Below, in pieces: positions 7,209-13,128 of a DNA stretch of 13,128 bases. The stretch is from assembly GCA_003564735.1 (NCBI GenBank), contig PXEK01000247.1, positions 1 through 13,128 on the forward strand. The letters are read 5' to 3'. The position numbers were made by a program, and so were the translations under genes. The DNA is from Cryomorphaceae bacterium (GTDB taxonomy: Bacteria; Bacteroidota; Bacteroidia; Flavobacteriales_G; Salibacteraceae). Below the pieces are notes generated by a model, which was given only the letters and a program-made list of their open reading frames with translations, did no database searches and was not told the origin of the DNA. Position 1 is the first letter of the stretch. Each line of letters starts with the position of its first letter.

Positions 7209-7592
7209 ACCACCGCATATAACCCAGGATAGAAGCACACATTTGAATTGCGTGTGCTGCCTACAAAGTGTAAAAAGAACTCGAGCGGCAACTAAAGGTG
7301 AAACAATCAAACCTCAGTCCCGAGAAGGGAATCGAAATCGCAAAGACAATCTATGCTGTGAAGTTGCATCAACCGGTAACAAATGAAGTTACCTACACTA
7401 CACACATCAAGTCGAGCCGGCTAAACTTTTCGGATTTTAATTTGGATGTCCCGGTGATGAAAAAAAGAGCATTTAAGTGGAATTTGATTTTTATACCGTG
7501 TTAATAATGCGGTCTAGTGCAGCAGATTATACAGAACGTTTGGACGAGGGGCAAGGGGCTGTTGCGCTCAACCGGGTCATTCTTATAAAACG

Positions 7593-7625
7593 AAAAACCG
7601 GCACAATACTATCATGCCGGTTTTT
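7593..7625. terminator. Bidirectional intrinsic terminator
   Basis: AAAAACCGGCA (7593-7603) and its exact complement TGCCGGTTTTT (7615-7625) form an 11-bp stem with an 11-nt loop, with A tracts on one side and T tracts on the other. It lies 35 nt past the stop of the outer-membrane barrel gene on the minus strand and should end that transcript. It would also stop any plus-strand RNA from the preceding gap. Confidence 0.88.
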
Positions 7626-7660
7626 CTTACTAAACTTAAATACAATATTTCGAAGCGGGT

Positions 7661-9166
7661 TTAGAAAATGTGTCCAAAACCAAAGAAGGTTTGGCTACCT
7701 TCACTACTGCGTGCAAAGTCGAGTCTTAATATAGTGGATTGGTTCCAAGCCACACGAGCACCCATACCCGGAGCACCTCGCCATTTACTCAAGTTCATAT
7801 CGGTAAGGTTATCCCAAACGTTTCCGGCATCAAAGAAAGGTGTAACACCCATGCTAAAGTGTTGCTTTAAGACTTTCACGTCGTAAAGGCGGGCACGTAA
7901 TTCCAAGTTGATGAGTGCGGTGGCCGGAGCCATGAATCTGGCCTCACGGTAACCTCTTAGCGATCTTTCACCACCCATAATCATGATGCCGCCGGCCTCA
8001 GCCTGGCTCGATAAATCCCACATTTCTATAAAGTTGATATTGCTACCCCATACGTAACCTATAGAGCCCATACCCGCAAAGGTCAAACGGCTTTTACCGT
8101 TTCTCCATTTAAGGAGTGTGTTAATATATTGACCTTGCAGCATGAATTTGTTAAAGCTAAATTCAGAGCCTAAAGCGGGTGTAGACCATTCGTGTGAGTA
8201 TTCGAAAAACACACCTTTTGACGGGTCGGGTTCGAAATCGCGTGTATCGTAAATAAGAGCACCGGCGAGCATACTGGTGAACATGTAATTATCATCGTTA
8301 TTGAACCCATTTAGGTTAAACTCATCCCAAACTCCCGCGGCAATATCTTGATCAACTTTAGTTTCTCTATGGAAAACTTCATCTTCCACTTTATTGCCTT
8401 CAGCATCAAAAAAGTCATCATCTACACCGCGACCTTGCCAAGATTGGAATTGAGTAAATAGGGCCTCATACCCAAACATGAGTCGTAACTTACCCCCCAT
8501 AAATACGCGTTCACCTAACAGGTTGTATAATTGTTCCTTTTGGCGAATATTGTTGAAGTGTTGATCTGTCATCCAGCGAGCCTCGCTGCCCATACCTTCG
8601 AGTTCTGCAATACCTAAGTTATCTTCGTAGCGACGCATATTGTTAAATTTACGGGTGGCGCCCGTTTTTTTATCTCTAAACTCGAGAGCACTGTTTGTGG
8701 CATCGCGTCCCATACCCCAATATTGAGCATCGGGATCTTCCCAGTAAACCGCATCGGCTCTCAAGCGCCAGCGAGTATCGAAAATATAAGGAGCATCATA
8801 TCCCAACTCATATCGAGCACGGCCGTTTTCAAAAAGGAAAATTTGACCTTTTATGGCGTGTCGGTAAGGCGTATATTCAAAGAAAGGGTCATTTCTGTCA
8901 CCATTTATAAAAATGTTGATGTCACCACCTGCTCCAAAACCTCTAATAGGGTCGAATTGGAAACGGGGAAATCCGGTGAGGAATGCTCCTTCTTTTTTCT
9001 CTTCCAATTCAAAATCGGGCATTCGTTTACTTTCATGGATGAAAAAGGGGAGTTCTTTTTTCTCCGCAGTGTCTGCAGCATTTTGTGCCGTCAAACTTGT
9101 TGCAAGCAAGGCACACATCGTAATGAGTAATAGTCTTTTCATAATACTGATATTTTTTGATTTCAT
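7661..9166 (-). CDS. BamA/TamA-family (Omp85-like) outer-membrane beta-barrel protein without POTRA domains
   Basis: 501 residues with an N-terminal signal peptide (basic start, hydrophobic run about 11-25, cleavage likely after TAQ at 28). It then has a short periplasmic segment and a conserved block FPRFQFDPIRGFGAGGD (66-82), typical of Bacteroidota proteins annotated with a DUF5982-like N-terminus plus a BamA barrel. Long alternating strands with aromatic residues follow. GGERSLRGYREARF (398-411) matches the Omp85 loop-6 (V/I/L)RG(F/Y) signature and the chain ends in Phe501, as outer-membrane barrels do. No POTRA repeats fit before the barrel, so it is unlikely to be the essential BamA itself; substrate or partner is unknown. 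The ATG at 9142 (MKRLLL) gives an equally good signal peptide and may be the true start, because a hairpin covers the ATG at 9166. The gene follows the sensor kinase by about 107 nt and has its own candidate regulatory site, so it is probably a target of that system. Confidence 0.87.
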   Translation of the reverse strand: MKSKNISIMKRLLLITMCALLATSLTAQNAADTAEKKELPFFIHESKRMPDFELEEKKEGAFLTGFPRFQFDPIRGFGAGGDINIFINGDRNDPFFEYTPYRHAIKGQIFLFENGRARYELGYDAPYIFDTRWRLRADAVYWEDPDAQYWGMGRDATNSALEFRDKKTGATRKFNNMRRYEDNLGIAELEGMGSEARWMTDQHFNNIRQKEQLYNLLGERVFMGGKLRLMFGYEALFTQFQSWQGRGVDDDFFDAEGNKVEDEVFHRETKVDQDIAAGVWDEFNLNGFNNDDNYMFTSMLAGALIYDTRDFEPDPSKGVFFEYSHEWSTPALGSEFSFNKFMLQGQYINTLLKWRNGKSRLTFAGMGSIGYVWGSNINFIEMWDLSSQAEAGGIMIMGGERSLRGYREARFMAPATALINLELRARLYDVKVLKQHFSMGVTPFFDAGNVWDNLTDMNLSKWRGAPGMGARVAWNQSTILRLDFARSSEGSQTFFGFGHIF

Positions 9167-9185
9167 CGAGACAAACCCGTCTCGA
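9166..9185 (-). repeat. Seven-base inverted repeat covering the upstream ATG of the barrel gene
   Basis: TCGAGAC (9166-9172) and GTCTCGA (9179-9185) pair perfectly around a 6-nt loop. In the mRNA the hairpin would overlap the first base of the ATG at 9166, but would lie about 24 nt ahead of the in-frame ATG at 9142. This favours the downstream start, or points to structure-dependent translation. Confidence 0.5.
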
Positions 9186-9194
9186 ATTGCGCTG

Positions 9195-9202
9195 CAAGAT
9201 TA
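9195..9202 (-). promoter_or_regulatory. Possible -7 element for the barrel gene
   Basis: TAATCTTG on the minus strand (9202-9195) matches TAnnTTTG with one mismatch. It would start transcription about 20-25 nt before the ATG at 9166. No TTTG lies at the expected -33 distance, which would fit a promoter that depends on an activator bound upstream. Confidence 0.35.
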
Positions 9203-9245
9203 TGAAGGGTTATCACGTATTGCCTTTAGAGTACGTTTAAAAAAT

Positions 9246-9262
9246 TATTAGAAAACTATTAG
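9246..9262. promoter_or_regulatory. Candidate OmpR-type operator upstream of the barrel gene
   Basis: TATTAG-AAAAC-TATTAG is a direct repeat with an 11-bp period, lying in the 107-nt gap between the sensor kinase and the outer-membrane barrel gene. An almost identical element (15 of 17 bases) lies at 11369-11385 in front of the response-regulator gene, and I found no other copy in the window. OmpR/PhoB-family regulators bind as tandem dimers to direct repeats of about 11 bp, so this is a plausible binding site for the regulator encoded next door. Binding is inferred. Confidence 0.6.
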
Positions 9263-9266
9263 AGTG

Positions 9267-9281
9267 TTTTTGGTCAGAGCC
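9267..9281 (-). repeat. GGTTCTGACCAAAAA motif, copy 3 (one substitution)
   Basis: GGCTCTGACCAAAAA on the minus strand. The TGA inside it is the stop codon of the sensor kinase, so the match is partly coding and may be coincidental. Confidence 0.3.
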
Positions 9282-10644
9282 GGGGTAGAGTCACCTCAAA
9301 AGTGGTTTTGCCGGGTTTGGAGTACGTGAGCTCAATAGTTCCGCCATGCAGAAGGATAATTTTTTGGGTTAGGGACAGTCCGATACCGTGGCCGGGGGTG
9401 CCGGTGGTCTCTTTACCTCTAAAAAACGGTTCAAATATGCGGGTTTTCTCCTCTTCGGAAATGCCGCTTCCTTTATCGGTAAAGGTTAATCGCACATGTG
9501 TTGATCTGTTTTCAATATTGATTTGGCACTTGGAGTCTTTTGAAAACTTGCAGGCGTTTTCAATAAGGTTGAGAAAGGCTGTTTGAAGGAGGTATTCGTT
9601 TCCATTGATTTCAGGTAGGTCGTCACCTGAGTTGTTTTCAATAAAATTGATTTCAAAATTATTTTCGGCATTGGATTTTTTTACCTGAGATCCCGCGTCA
9701 AGAATCAATTCGTCCGGACGCAGATTTTTGAATGATATTTTGGATGAGTCGTATTCGGCTTTTGCCAAATTGAGCAAACCGGTGGTCAGTTTTTCAATTT
9801 GGTCAACATCTTCAAGTGCACTTTTTAGGCGTTTTTTATTTTCGGTATCTGTTACTTTTTGACTTGAAGCCAGTTCTAACTCACCTCTTAGCGAGGCAAG
9901 GGGTGTTCTTAGTTCATGAGAGATGTTTTGGATGAAGTTTTTTTGAGAGGTAAAAGCGCTTTCTAAACGATTGAGCATCTTGTTGAAAGTATCAGTGAGT
10001 AAATCAATTTCATCTAGTTGCTTGGATCGGGTAGGTATTCGAGAGTCTAGTTTGGATGCGGTAATGGTGCTGATTTTGGAGTTAAAGTCTTGCAAGGGTA
10101 CAAGAGCCTTTTGAGCCAAAAACCTACTAATAGGGTAGGTTATAATGATGGAGATGACTAACACAAGTGCCATTGTGGCGAGTAAGTTTTTCATTTTATT
10201 GTAGCCGTAACCATCGCGTGCAGCTGCTGTTACCAGGTAAGGAGTATTTCGAAAGTCCGGCTTTATGCCCACAACTTGAACATCATCTTGGTAAAATTGC
10301 AGTTTTTTTCCCTTTGCAATGGCTTTAAGCATGGCCGGAGTTTCCTGAACAAAGTCAATTTCAACGGCATCATGGTATTTGAGTTGAAATGATGTGTCGT
10401 ATATAGCTACCTCAACCTCATCCAAAATGCGACGGTTGCTTATGTATATATTCTGTAGTATTTCAGGGTTTACTTCGGCTTCAAAAAGTAAGTTGCCTTT
10501 TGTTACGGCTTCTTTTATGAGTTGGGTGTAAAATTCTTTTTCGCGATTTTTCTCGGCACTGTAGTAAATAACCGCGCTAAACACTATCAGCAAAGTAGCG
10601 GTTAAACTTGTAAAAAGCAGAGTAAGCCGAGTTTGAATTTTCAT
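9274..10644 (-). CDS. Sensor histidine kinase (HAMP, HisKA, HATPase_c)
   Basis: 456-residue inner-membrane sensor. TM1 spans about 7-29 and TM2 about 153-171, flanking a periplasmic region of some 120 residues (30-150) with no sensor family I recognise. A HAMP linker (about 172-228) follows. The HisKA dimerisation helix carries the phosphorylated His243 in ISHELRTPLASL. The ATP-binding domain has N box NLIENACKFS (359-368), G1 DKGSGIS (390-396), F box FEPFFRG (404-410) and G2 GHGIGLSL (418-425). All key residues for kinase activity are present. Its ATG overlaps the stop of the response-regulator gene by one base (TAATG), so the two are translated together. Architecture and gene order resemble the CusS/QseC-like class found in Bacteroidota, but the stimulus cannot be read from the sequence; envelope or metal stress is a guess based on the adjacent outer-membrane protein. 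Confidence 0.96.
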   Translation of the reverse strand: MKIQTRLTLLFTSLTATLLIVFSAVIYYSAEKNREKEFYTQLIKEAVTKGNLLFEAEVNPEILQNIYISNRRILDEVEVAIYDTSFQLKYHDAVEIDFVQETPAMLKAIAKGKKLQFYQDDVQVVGIKPDFRNTPYLVTAAARDGYGYNKMKNLLATMALVLVISIIITYPISRFLAQKALVPLQDFNSKISTITASKLDSRIPTRSKQLDEIDLLTDTFNKMLNRLESAFTSQKNFIQNISHELRTPLASLRGELELASSQKVTDTENKKRLKSALEDVDQIEKLTTGLLNLAKAEYDSSKISFKNLRPDELILDAGSQVKKSNAENNFEINFIENNSGDDLPEINGNEYLLQTAFLNLIENACKFSKDSKCQINIENRSTHVRLTFTDKGSGISEEEKTRIFEPFFRGKETTGTPGHGIGLSLTQKIILLHGGTIELTYSKPGKTTFEVTLPRL

Positions 10645-11324
10645 TATTTTTTAAGGATAAATCCGATTCCCGTTTTGGTGTGGATGAGCTTTTCACCGAA
10701 TTGCTTATCAATTTTTTTTCGCAGGTAGTTGATGTAAACGTCAATAAAATTTGTTCCCGTATCAAAGTGAGTATCCCACACTTTTTGTGCTATGAGGTCT
10801 CTGGGTAACACGCGCTCGGGGTTTTCGAGCATGAATTTAAGTAAATTGAATTCTTTAGGTGTAAGTTCTATAGGCTTTTCTTGTCGAAATACTTCACGAG
10901 TGTTGAGGTTCATGATAATATCTGCATATCTCAATTCACTAGCGGGTTCATTTTGGTTGCTGTGTTTGTTTTTTTTCAAGTGCGCTTTTACGCGAGCTTT
11001 TAACTCTCTAAACTCAAAAGGCTTGGCCATATAGTCATCGGCACCGGCATCAAATCCTTCGATTTTTTCATCAGTAGTACCCAGCGCGGTGAGCATAATA
11101 ACGGGCGTGAAAGGTTGTGCTGCTTTGATGTTCTTACAAACTTCCAAACCGTCTTTTTTGGGGAGTATGATGTCTGTAATGATTAGGTCAAACCCTCCTT
11201 TTAGTGCGAGTTGTTCACCTCGAGCCCCGTCATAGGCAACCGTAGTATCGTAACCTGCTTTACTCAGTCCTTCATCTATAAGTCGGGCTACTTTTTCATT
11301 ATCTTCTATAATGAGAATTTTCAT
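10644..11324 (-). CDS. OmpR/PhoB-family response regulator
   Basis: 226 residues. The N-terminal receiver domain (1-115) has the acidic pocket Glu7/Asp8, phospho-acceptor Asp51 in ITDIILPKKDG, switch Thr79 and Lys101 in the KPFEF motif. The C-terminal winged-helix DNA-binding domain (about 128-226) begins with ELTPKEFNLLKFM (153-165), has the recognition-helix region FIDVYINYLRKKI (193-205) and ends with the hairpin wing HTKTGIGFIL (215-224). Phosphorylation by the co-encoded kinase should promote binding to tandem direct repeats. A matching 17-bp repeat lies 45-61 nt upstream of this gene's ATG, and a second precedes the downstream outer-membrane barrel gene, so autoregulation plus a local target is the simplest reading. 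The start ATG at 11324 gives the standard MKILIIEDNE beginning. Confidence 0.96.
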   Translation of the reverse strand: MKILIIEDNEKVARLIDEGLSKAGYDTTVAYDGARGEQLALKGGFDLIITDIILPKKDGLEVCKNIKAAQPFTPVIMLTALGTTDEKIEGFDAGADDYMAKPFEFRELKARVKAHLKKNKHSNQNEPASELRYADIIMNLNTREVFRQEKPIELTPKEFNLLKFMLENPERVLPRDLIAQKVWDTHFDTGTNFIDVYINYLRKKIDKQFGEKLIHTKTGIGFILKK

Positions 11325-11328
11325 TGGG

Positions 11329-11336
11329 CAAAATTA
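11329..11336 (-). promoter_or_regulatory. -7 element of the two-component operon
   Basis: TAATTTTG on the minus strand (11336-11329) is an exact match to TAnnTTTG, only four bases before the ATG at 11324. The transcript would therefore be leaderless or nearly so. No TTTG is found at the -33 position (about 11356-11361); the candidate operator at 11369-11385 sits just beyond it, where an activator would contact RNA polymerase. Confidence 0.5.
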
Positions 11337-11368
11337 TAGAAATAGTGACTTTATTTGTCGTTTGTACG

Positions 11369-11385
11369 TATTAGGAAAGTATTAG
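11369..11385. promoter_or_regulatory. Candidate OmpR-type operator upstream of the response-regulator gene
   Basis: TATTAG-GAAAG-TATTAG, a direct repeat of 11-bp period. It is nearly identical to the copy at 9246-9262 and includes the stop codon of the MtfA-like gene. It starts 33 nt upstream of the -7 element; the barrel-gene copy is 44 nt upstream of its possible -7, a difference of exactly one 11-bp repeat unit. The geometry suggests positive autoregulation, which is inferred. Confidence 0.62.
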
Positions 11386-12776
11386 TGTTCAATCCACTTG
11401 CCGTTTTCGCGTTGAATATATTTGTTTGATTTGACCTTATATCCAAAAATACCTCGGTAAACCATCATGTGCATGGTGCTGCCCTCTAACTCGTATTCAT
11501 AATAACCCTCCACTTTTTCAACGTGTTTTAGGGTTTTGCCTTCATTCAAATCTTTTTGGTAAGTAACAACGGTGCCGTTAAAACGAGGGGGAACCTCTAA
11601 GTGTACGGCGTTTAATTTTATGTGTTTAGCTTCTTCAAGCGGTATAAAGTGGTTGGCGAGTAACATGCAAAATATGAATATGGGGGCAGGGCCTATTAAT
11701 GAATAAATGATGTACACGGGAATACCCATGATATTGTTCTTTACAACCGAGGGGTAGTGAATGACGCCTGCAATGAGAGAAATGCCGAGCCACAGGGCTA
11801 TAATAGATACGGTTGTTATGAAGAATGTGTCGAAATAAATGAAGGTGGCAATGGTGGTGAAAAACCCGATAAGTAATAAACTGAGCGACCAGTGCCATGA
11901 AATGTCTTTTGCTTTTGGTACGGCTGTTTTAAAGGTGCTATACTTTCTTTGTACTGCTGTACTTACACGATAATCACTTGCTGCATTCAGTGGATCTTGA
12001 TTTAGTAAAACGCTTAAACTTGAATATAATTCGGGGAGCTCTTTTTTCATACCGGCCGGTACCTCAAAAAAGTGTTCAATGCATACGGCAAAGAATTCAT
12101 GCATATTGGTACCGCCGTATTTTCTCAAAAAATGTTCATTGCCGTGCTTGAGGTTGAGGAATTCTTGTTTCACTGTTTTACTCCATGCGCTGTAGTAACG
12201 CTTCAATCGGTCGTCAAATGTTTTGCCCCCCAAAACGGTCATTTTTAGTGCGTGAGAGAGTTCGTGAAGGCCGAGGTTATAGCGGTCGTCGGGAACTTCA
12301 AACCCTTGCTTTAAATCCGGCCATGAAAGATGTATAGTGCCGGCTTGGGAGGCGGCTCCTTTCATCTTTAGTCTAGATCCGGGAAGGTAGAAAGCATCAG
12401 CGTGCAAAACAATTTGATAATGGCTTCTTATCATATAATCCTTGAGTCCGAAGGTGAGTTGAATTGCGGCCGCTGAAACCAACCACTTCATTTCGGGTTC
12501 GAGTGTGATATTCCCCGAAGTGATGAACTTTTTACTTTGCTCAAAGTTCCACATGCGAGTAATGAATTCTGATTTTGCACTATCGCTAAGGGGCTTGAAA
12601 TAGTCAAAATGTTTGTTGAGGTACTTGTACCGCATGAGGTACGATGATCGCGGAATGTTGGTTTTGTGTTTTATTTTGGTATAATAAAACCCCACAATAT
12701 CTTTATGGTAGCGGTTGAACAGTTGAAAAACGATAAGTGCCGCTAAGAGAGAGTAGGCTACTTCGGGTTGTATCAT
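11382..12776 (-). CDS. MtfA-like zinc metallopeptidase with C-terminal membrane extension
   Basis: 464 residues. A short N-terminal hydrophobic segment (about 5-20) is followed by an MtfA-like domain to about residue 265. This has the zinc site HELSH (171-175) and, downstream, MHEFFAVCIEHFFEVP (225-240), matching the EFFAVxSEYFFE motif that supplies the third ligand (Glu227) in MtfA. E. coli MtfA is a soluble protein of about 265 residues; here about 200 residues are added. They contain three hydrophobic segments (about 294-316, 319-339 and 350-374) and a charged C-terminal domain (about 380-464). The catalytic residues look complete, so proteolysis is likely, at the membrane; the substrate is unknown. 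The gene before it on the same strand ends with a related C-terminal domain, suggesting tandem duplication. The stop codon overlaps the candidate operator of the two-component operon, 57 nt before the next start. Confidence 0.85.
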   Translation of the reverse strand: MIQPEVAYSLLAALIVFQLFNRYHKDIVGFYYTKIKHKTNIPRSSYLMRYKYLNKHFDYFKPLSDSAKSEFITRMWNFEQSKKFITSGNITLEPEMKWLVSAAAIQLTFGLKDYMIRSHYQIVLHADAFYLPGSRLKMKGAASQAGTIHLSWPDLKQGFEVPDDRYNLGLHELSHALKMTVLGGKTFDDRLKRYYSAWSKTVKQEFLNLKHGNEHFLRKYGGTNMHEFFAVCIEHFFEVPAGMKKELPELYSSLSVLLNQDPLNAASDYRVSTAVQRKYSTFKTAVPKAKDISWHWSLSLLLIGFFTTIATFIYFDTFFITTVSIIALWLGISLIAGVIHYPSVVKNNIMGIPVYIIYSLIGPAPIFIFCMLLANHFIPLEEAKHIKLNAVHLEVPPRFNGTVVTYQKDLNEGKTLKHVEKVEGYYEYELEGSTMHMMVYRGIFGYKVKSNKYIQRENGKWIEH

Positions 12777-12788
12777 AGTTTTTTGCTT

Positions 12789-12798
12789 GTTCGCGAAC
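12789..12798. promoter_or_regulatory. Ten-base palindrome upstream of the MtfA-like gene
   Basis: GTTCGCGAAC is a perfect palindrome 13 nt upstream of the ATG at 12776, and a further GTGAAC follows closely at 12802-12807. It is in the 85-nt gap between the two same-strand genes. It might be a repressor site, but a single 10-bp palindrome is weak evidence. Confidence 0.3.
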
Positions 12799-12842
12799 TT
12801 TGTGAACGGGTTCTATTGTCACTTTTTTTCAAATGGTTGGGG

Positions 12843-12857
12843 GGTTCTGACCAAAAA
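12843..12857 (+). repeat. GGTTCTGACCAAAAA motif, copy 4
   Basis: Exact copy of the panC-upstream motif. It sits 4 nt past the stop of the minus-strand partial gene, upstream of the MtfA-like gene but in the opposite orientation. Confidence 0.45.
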
Positions 12858-12861
12858 AGGA

Positions 12862-13128
12862 TTACGAAAGCTCTTTTCCATCTACGGTGAGGATTTTCCA
12901 AGGTCCTTTCACTTCAAAGCCGAACAAACCCCGGTGGGTTTGCATATGCAATGCGCTGCCGTCAAGTTCACTCGCTGATTTCCCCGTGAGTTTTATTTCA
13001 TGGTCATAAAAATACCAACCCCTTTGCGTGGAAAGGTAGTTAATGACATAGCCGCCTGTTTCTTCAACGTAGCGGTATGTTTTGCGGTCTAAAACCCTTT
13101 CGTGGGTAATACCGATAGGAATGAGAAT
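12862..13128 (-). CDS. 3' end of a gene related to the MtfA-like gene (C-terminal domain only)
   Basis: Open frame entering from the right edge, 88 residues to a TAA at 12862-12864. The segment GSALHMQTHRGLFGFEVK resembles GSTMHMMVYRGIFGYKVK (432-449) near the end of the downstream MtfA-like protein: spacing is the same and about half the residues are identical. The preceding residues are more divergent and contain several aromatic strands. Whether the missing N-terminal part is also an MtfA peptidase cannot be seen. The simplest view is a diverged tandem duplicate in the same transcription unit, 85 nt upstream of its relative. Confidence 0.75.
   Translation of the reverse strand: MLIPIGITHERVLDRKTYRYVEETGGYVINYLSTQRGWYFYDHEIKLTGKSASELDGSALHMQTHRGLFGFEVKGPWKILTVDGKELS

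Larger units (their letters stand above)
6930..7592. other. Long stretch without a recognisable gene
   Basis: Several frames stay open for 68-85 codons on both strands here, but they overlap each other, start at arbitrary codons and contain no family motif I recognise. Structure that can be seen: one copy of the GGTTCTGAC-AAAAA motif at 7079-7092; a near-perfect direct repeat AGACCGATCT / AGACCAATCT at 7182-7191 and 7199-7208 (period 17); and an inverted repeat AGCACAC / GTGTGCT at 7234-7240 and 7252-7258 with an 11-nt loop. No tRNA, tmRNA, SRP RNA or RNase P RNA signature was seen. It may be a decayed gene, an unrecognised small RNA or plain spacer. Confidence 0.5.

Noticed and set aside
7500..7625. 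Possible tmRNA, tRNA or small structured RNA ahead of the terminator
   Set aside because: No T-loop, cloverleaf or tag-peptide signature can be seen; only the terminator itself is convincing.
7064..7734. Overlapping 68-85 codon frames on both strands in the long gap
   Set aside because: They overlap one another, lack plausible starts and family motifs, and one runs across the terminator; not supportable as genes.
8695..9251. Open frames on the plus strand opposite the barrel gene
   Set aside because: They are antisense shadows of a gene with a clear signal peptide and barrel signature.
11690..11900. 87-codon alternative frame inside the MtfA-like gene
   Set aside because: It overlaps the membrane-segment coding region in another frame; its His-rich translation is a by-product of codons in the real frame.
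1..13128. Mobile element, CRISPR array or defence system
   Set aside because: No transposase, integrase, terminal repeats, spacer array or defence-gene motif is present; the gene content is core genome.

Overview
The window is chromosomal DNA from a member of the Bacteroidota, most likely a flavobacterium-like lineage. The evidence is family content and gene order. There is an acpP-fabF-rnc-[IPExxxVDY]-pyk operon. There is a stand-alone N-terminal GT5 'glycogen synthase' domain followed by a DUF4270 lipoprotein and divergent from panC. Promoter-like sequences fit the phylum's TTTG / TAnnTTTG consensus rather than -35/-10. The region is ordinary core genome; I see no transposase, integrase, phage gene, CRISPR array, rRNA or tRNA.

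Layout. (1) 1-1453, minus: a GT5-N protein gene overlaps the start of a DUF4270 lipoprotein gene that runs off the left edge. A perfect 11-bp hairpin with a U-rich tail lies inside the lipoprotein's signal-peptide codons. (2) 1454-1712 is a divergent promoter region, then panC (1713-2552, plus). (3) 2549-6683, minus: a compact operon acpP, fabF, rnc, IPExxxVDY gene, pyk. It links fatty-acid synthesis, RNA processing and the last step of glycolysis; pyk meets panC tail to tail with a 4-nt overlap. (4) 6684-7660 is almost 1 kb without a recognisable gene, ending in a clear bidirectional intrinsic terminator. (5) 7661-11324, minus: an OmpR-type response regulator and sensor kinase (1-nt overlap), followed downstream by a BamA/TamA-like outer-membrane barrel gene. 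(6) 11382-13128, minus: an MtfA-like zinc peptidase with an added C-terminal membrane region, preceded by the 3' end of a gene sharing the same C-terminal domain.

How it fits together. The most informative non-coding signal is a 17-bp element, TATTAG-N5-TATTAG (11-bp period). It occurs exactly twice, once just upstream of the response-regulator gene and once upstream of the outer-membrane barrel gene. The 11-bp direct-repeat geometry is the classic operator form for OmpR/PhoB-type regulators. I infer that the two-component system controls itself and the adjacent outer-membrane protein. Secondary points of interest are a 15-nt motif (GGTTCTGACCAAAAA) recurring at four places near gene boundaries, the MtfA-like tandem pair, the incomplete glycogen synthase, and the signal-peptide hairpin. 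I did not find convincing evidence of a wholly new defence, mobile or biosynthetic system.
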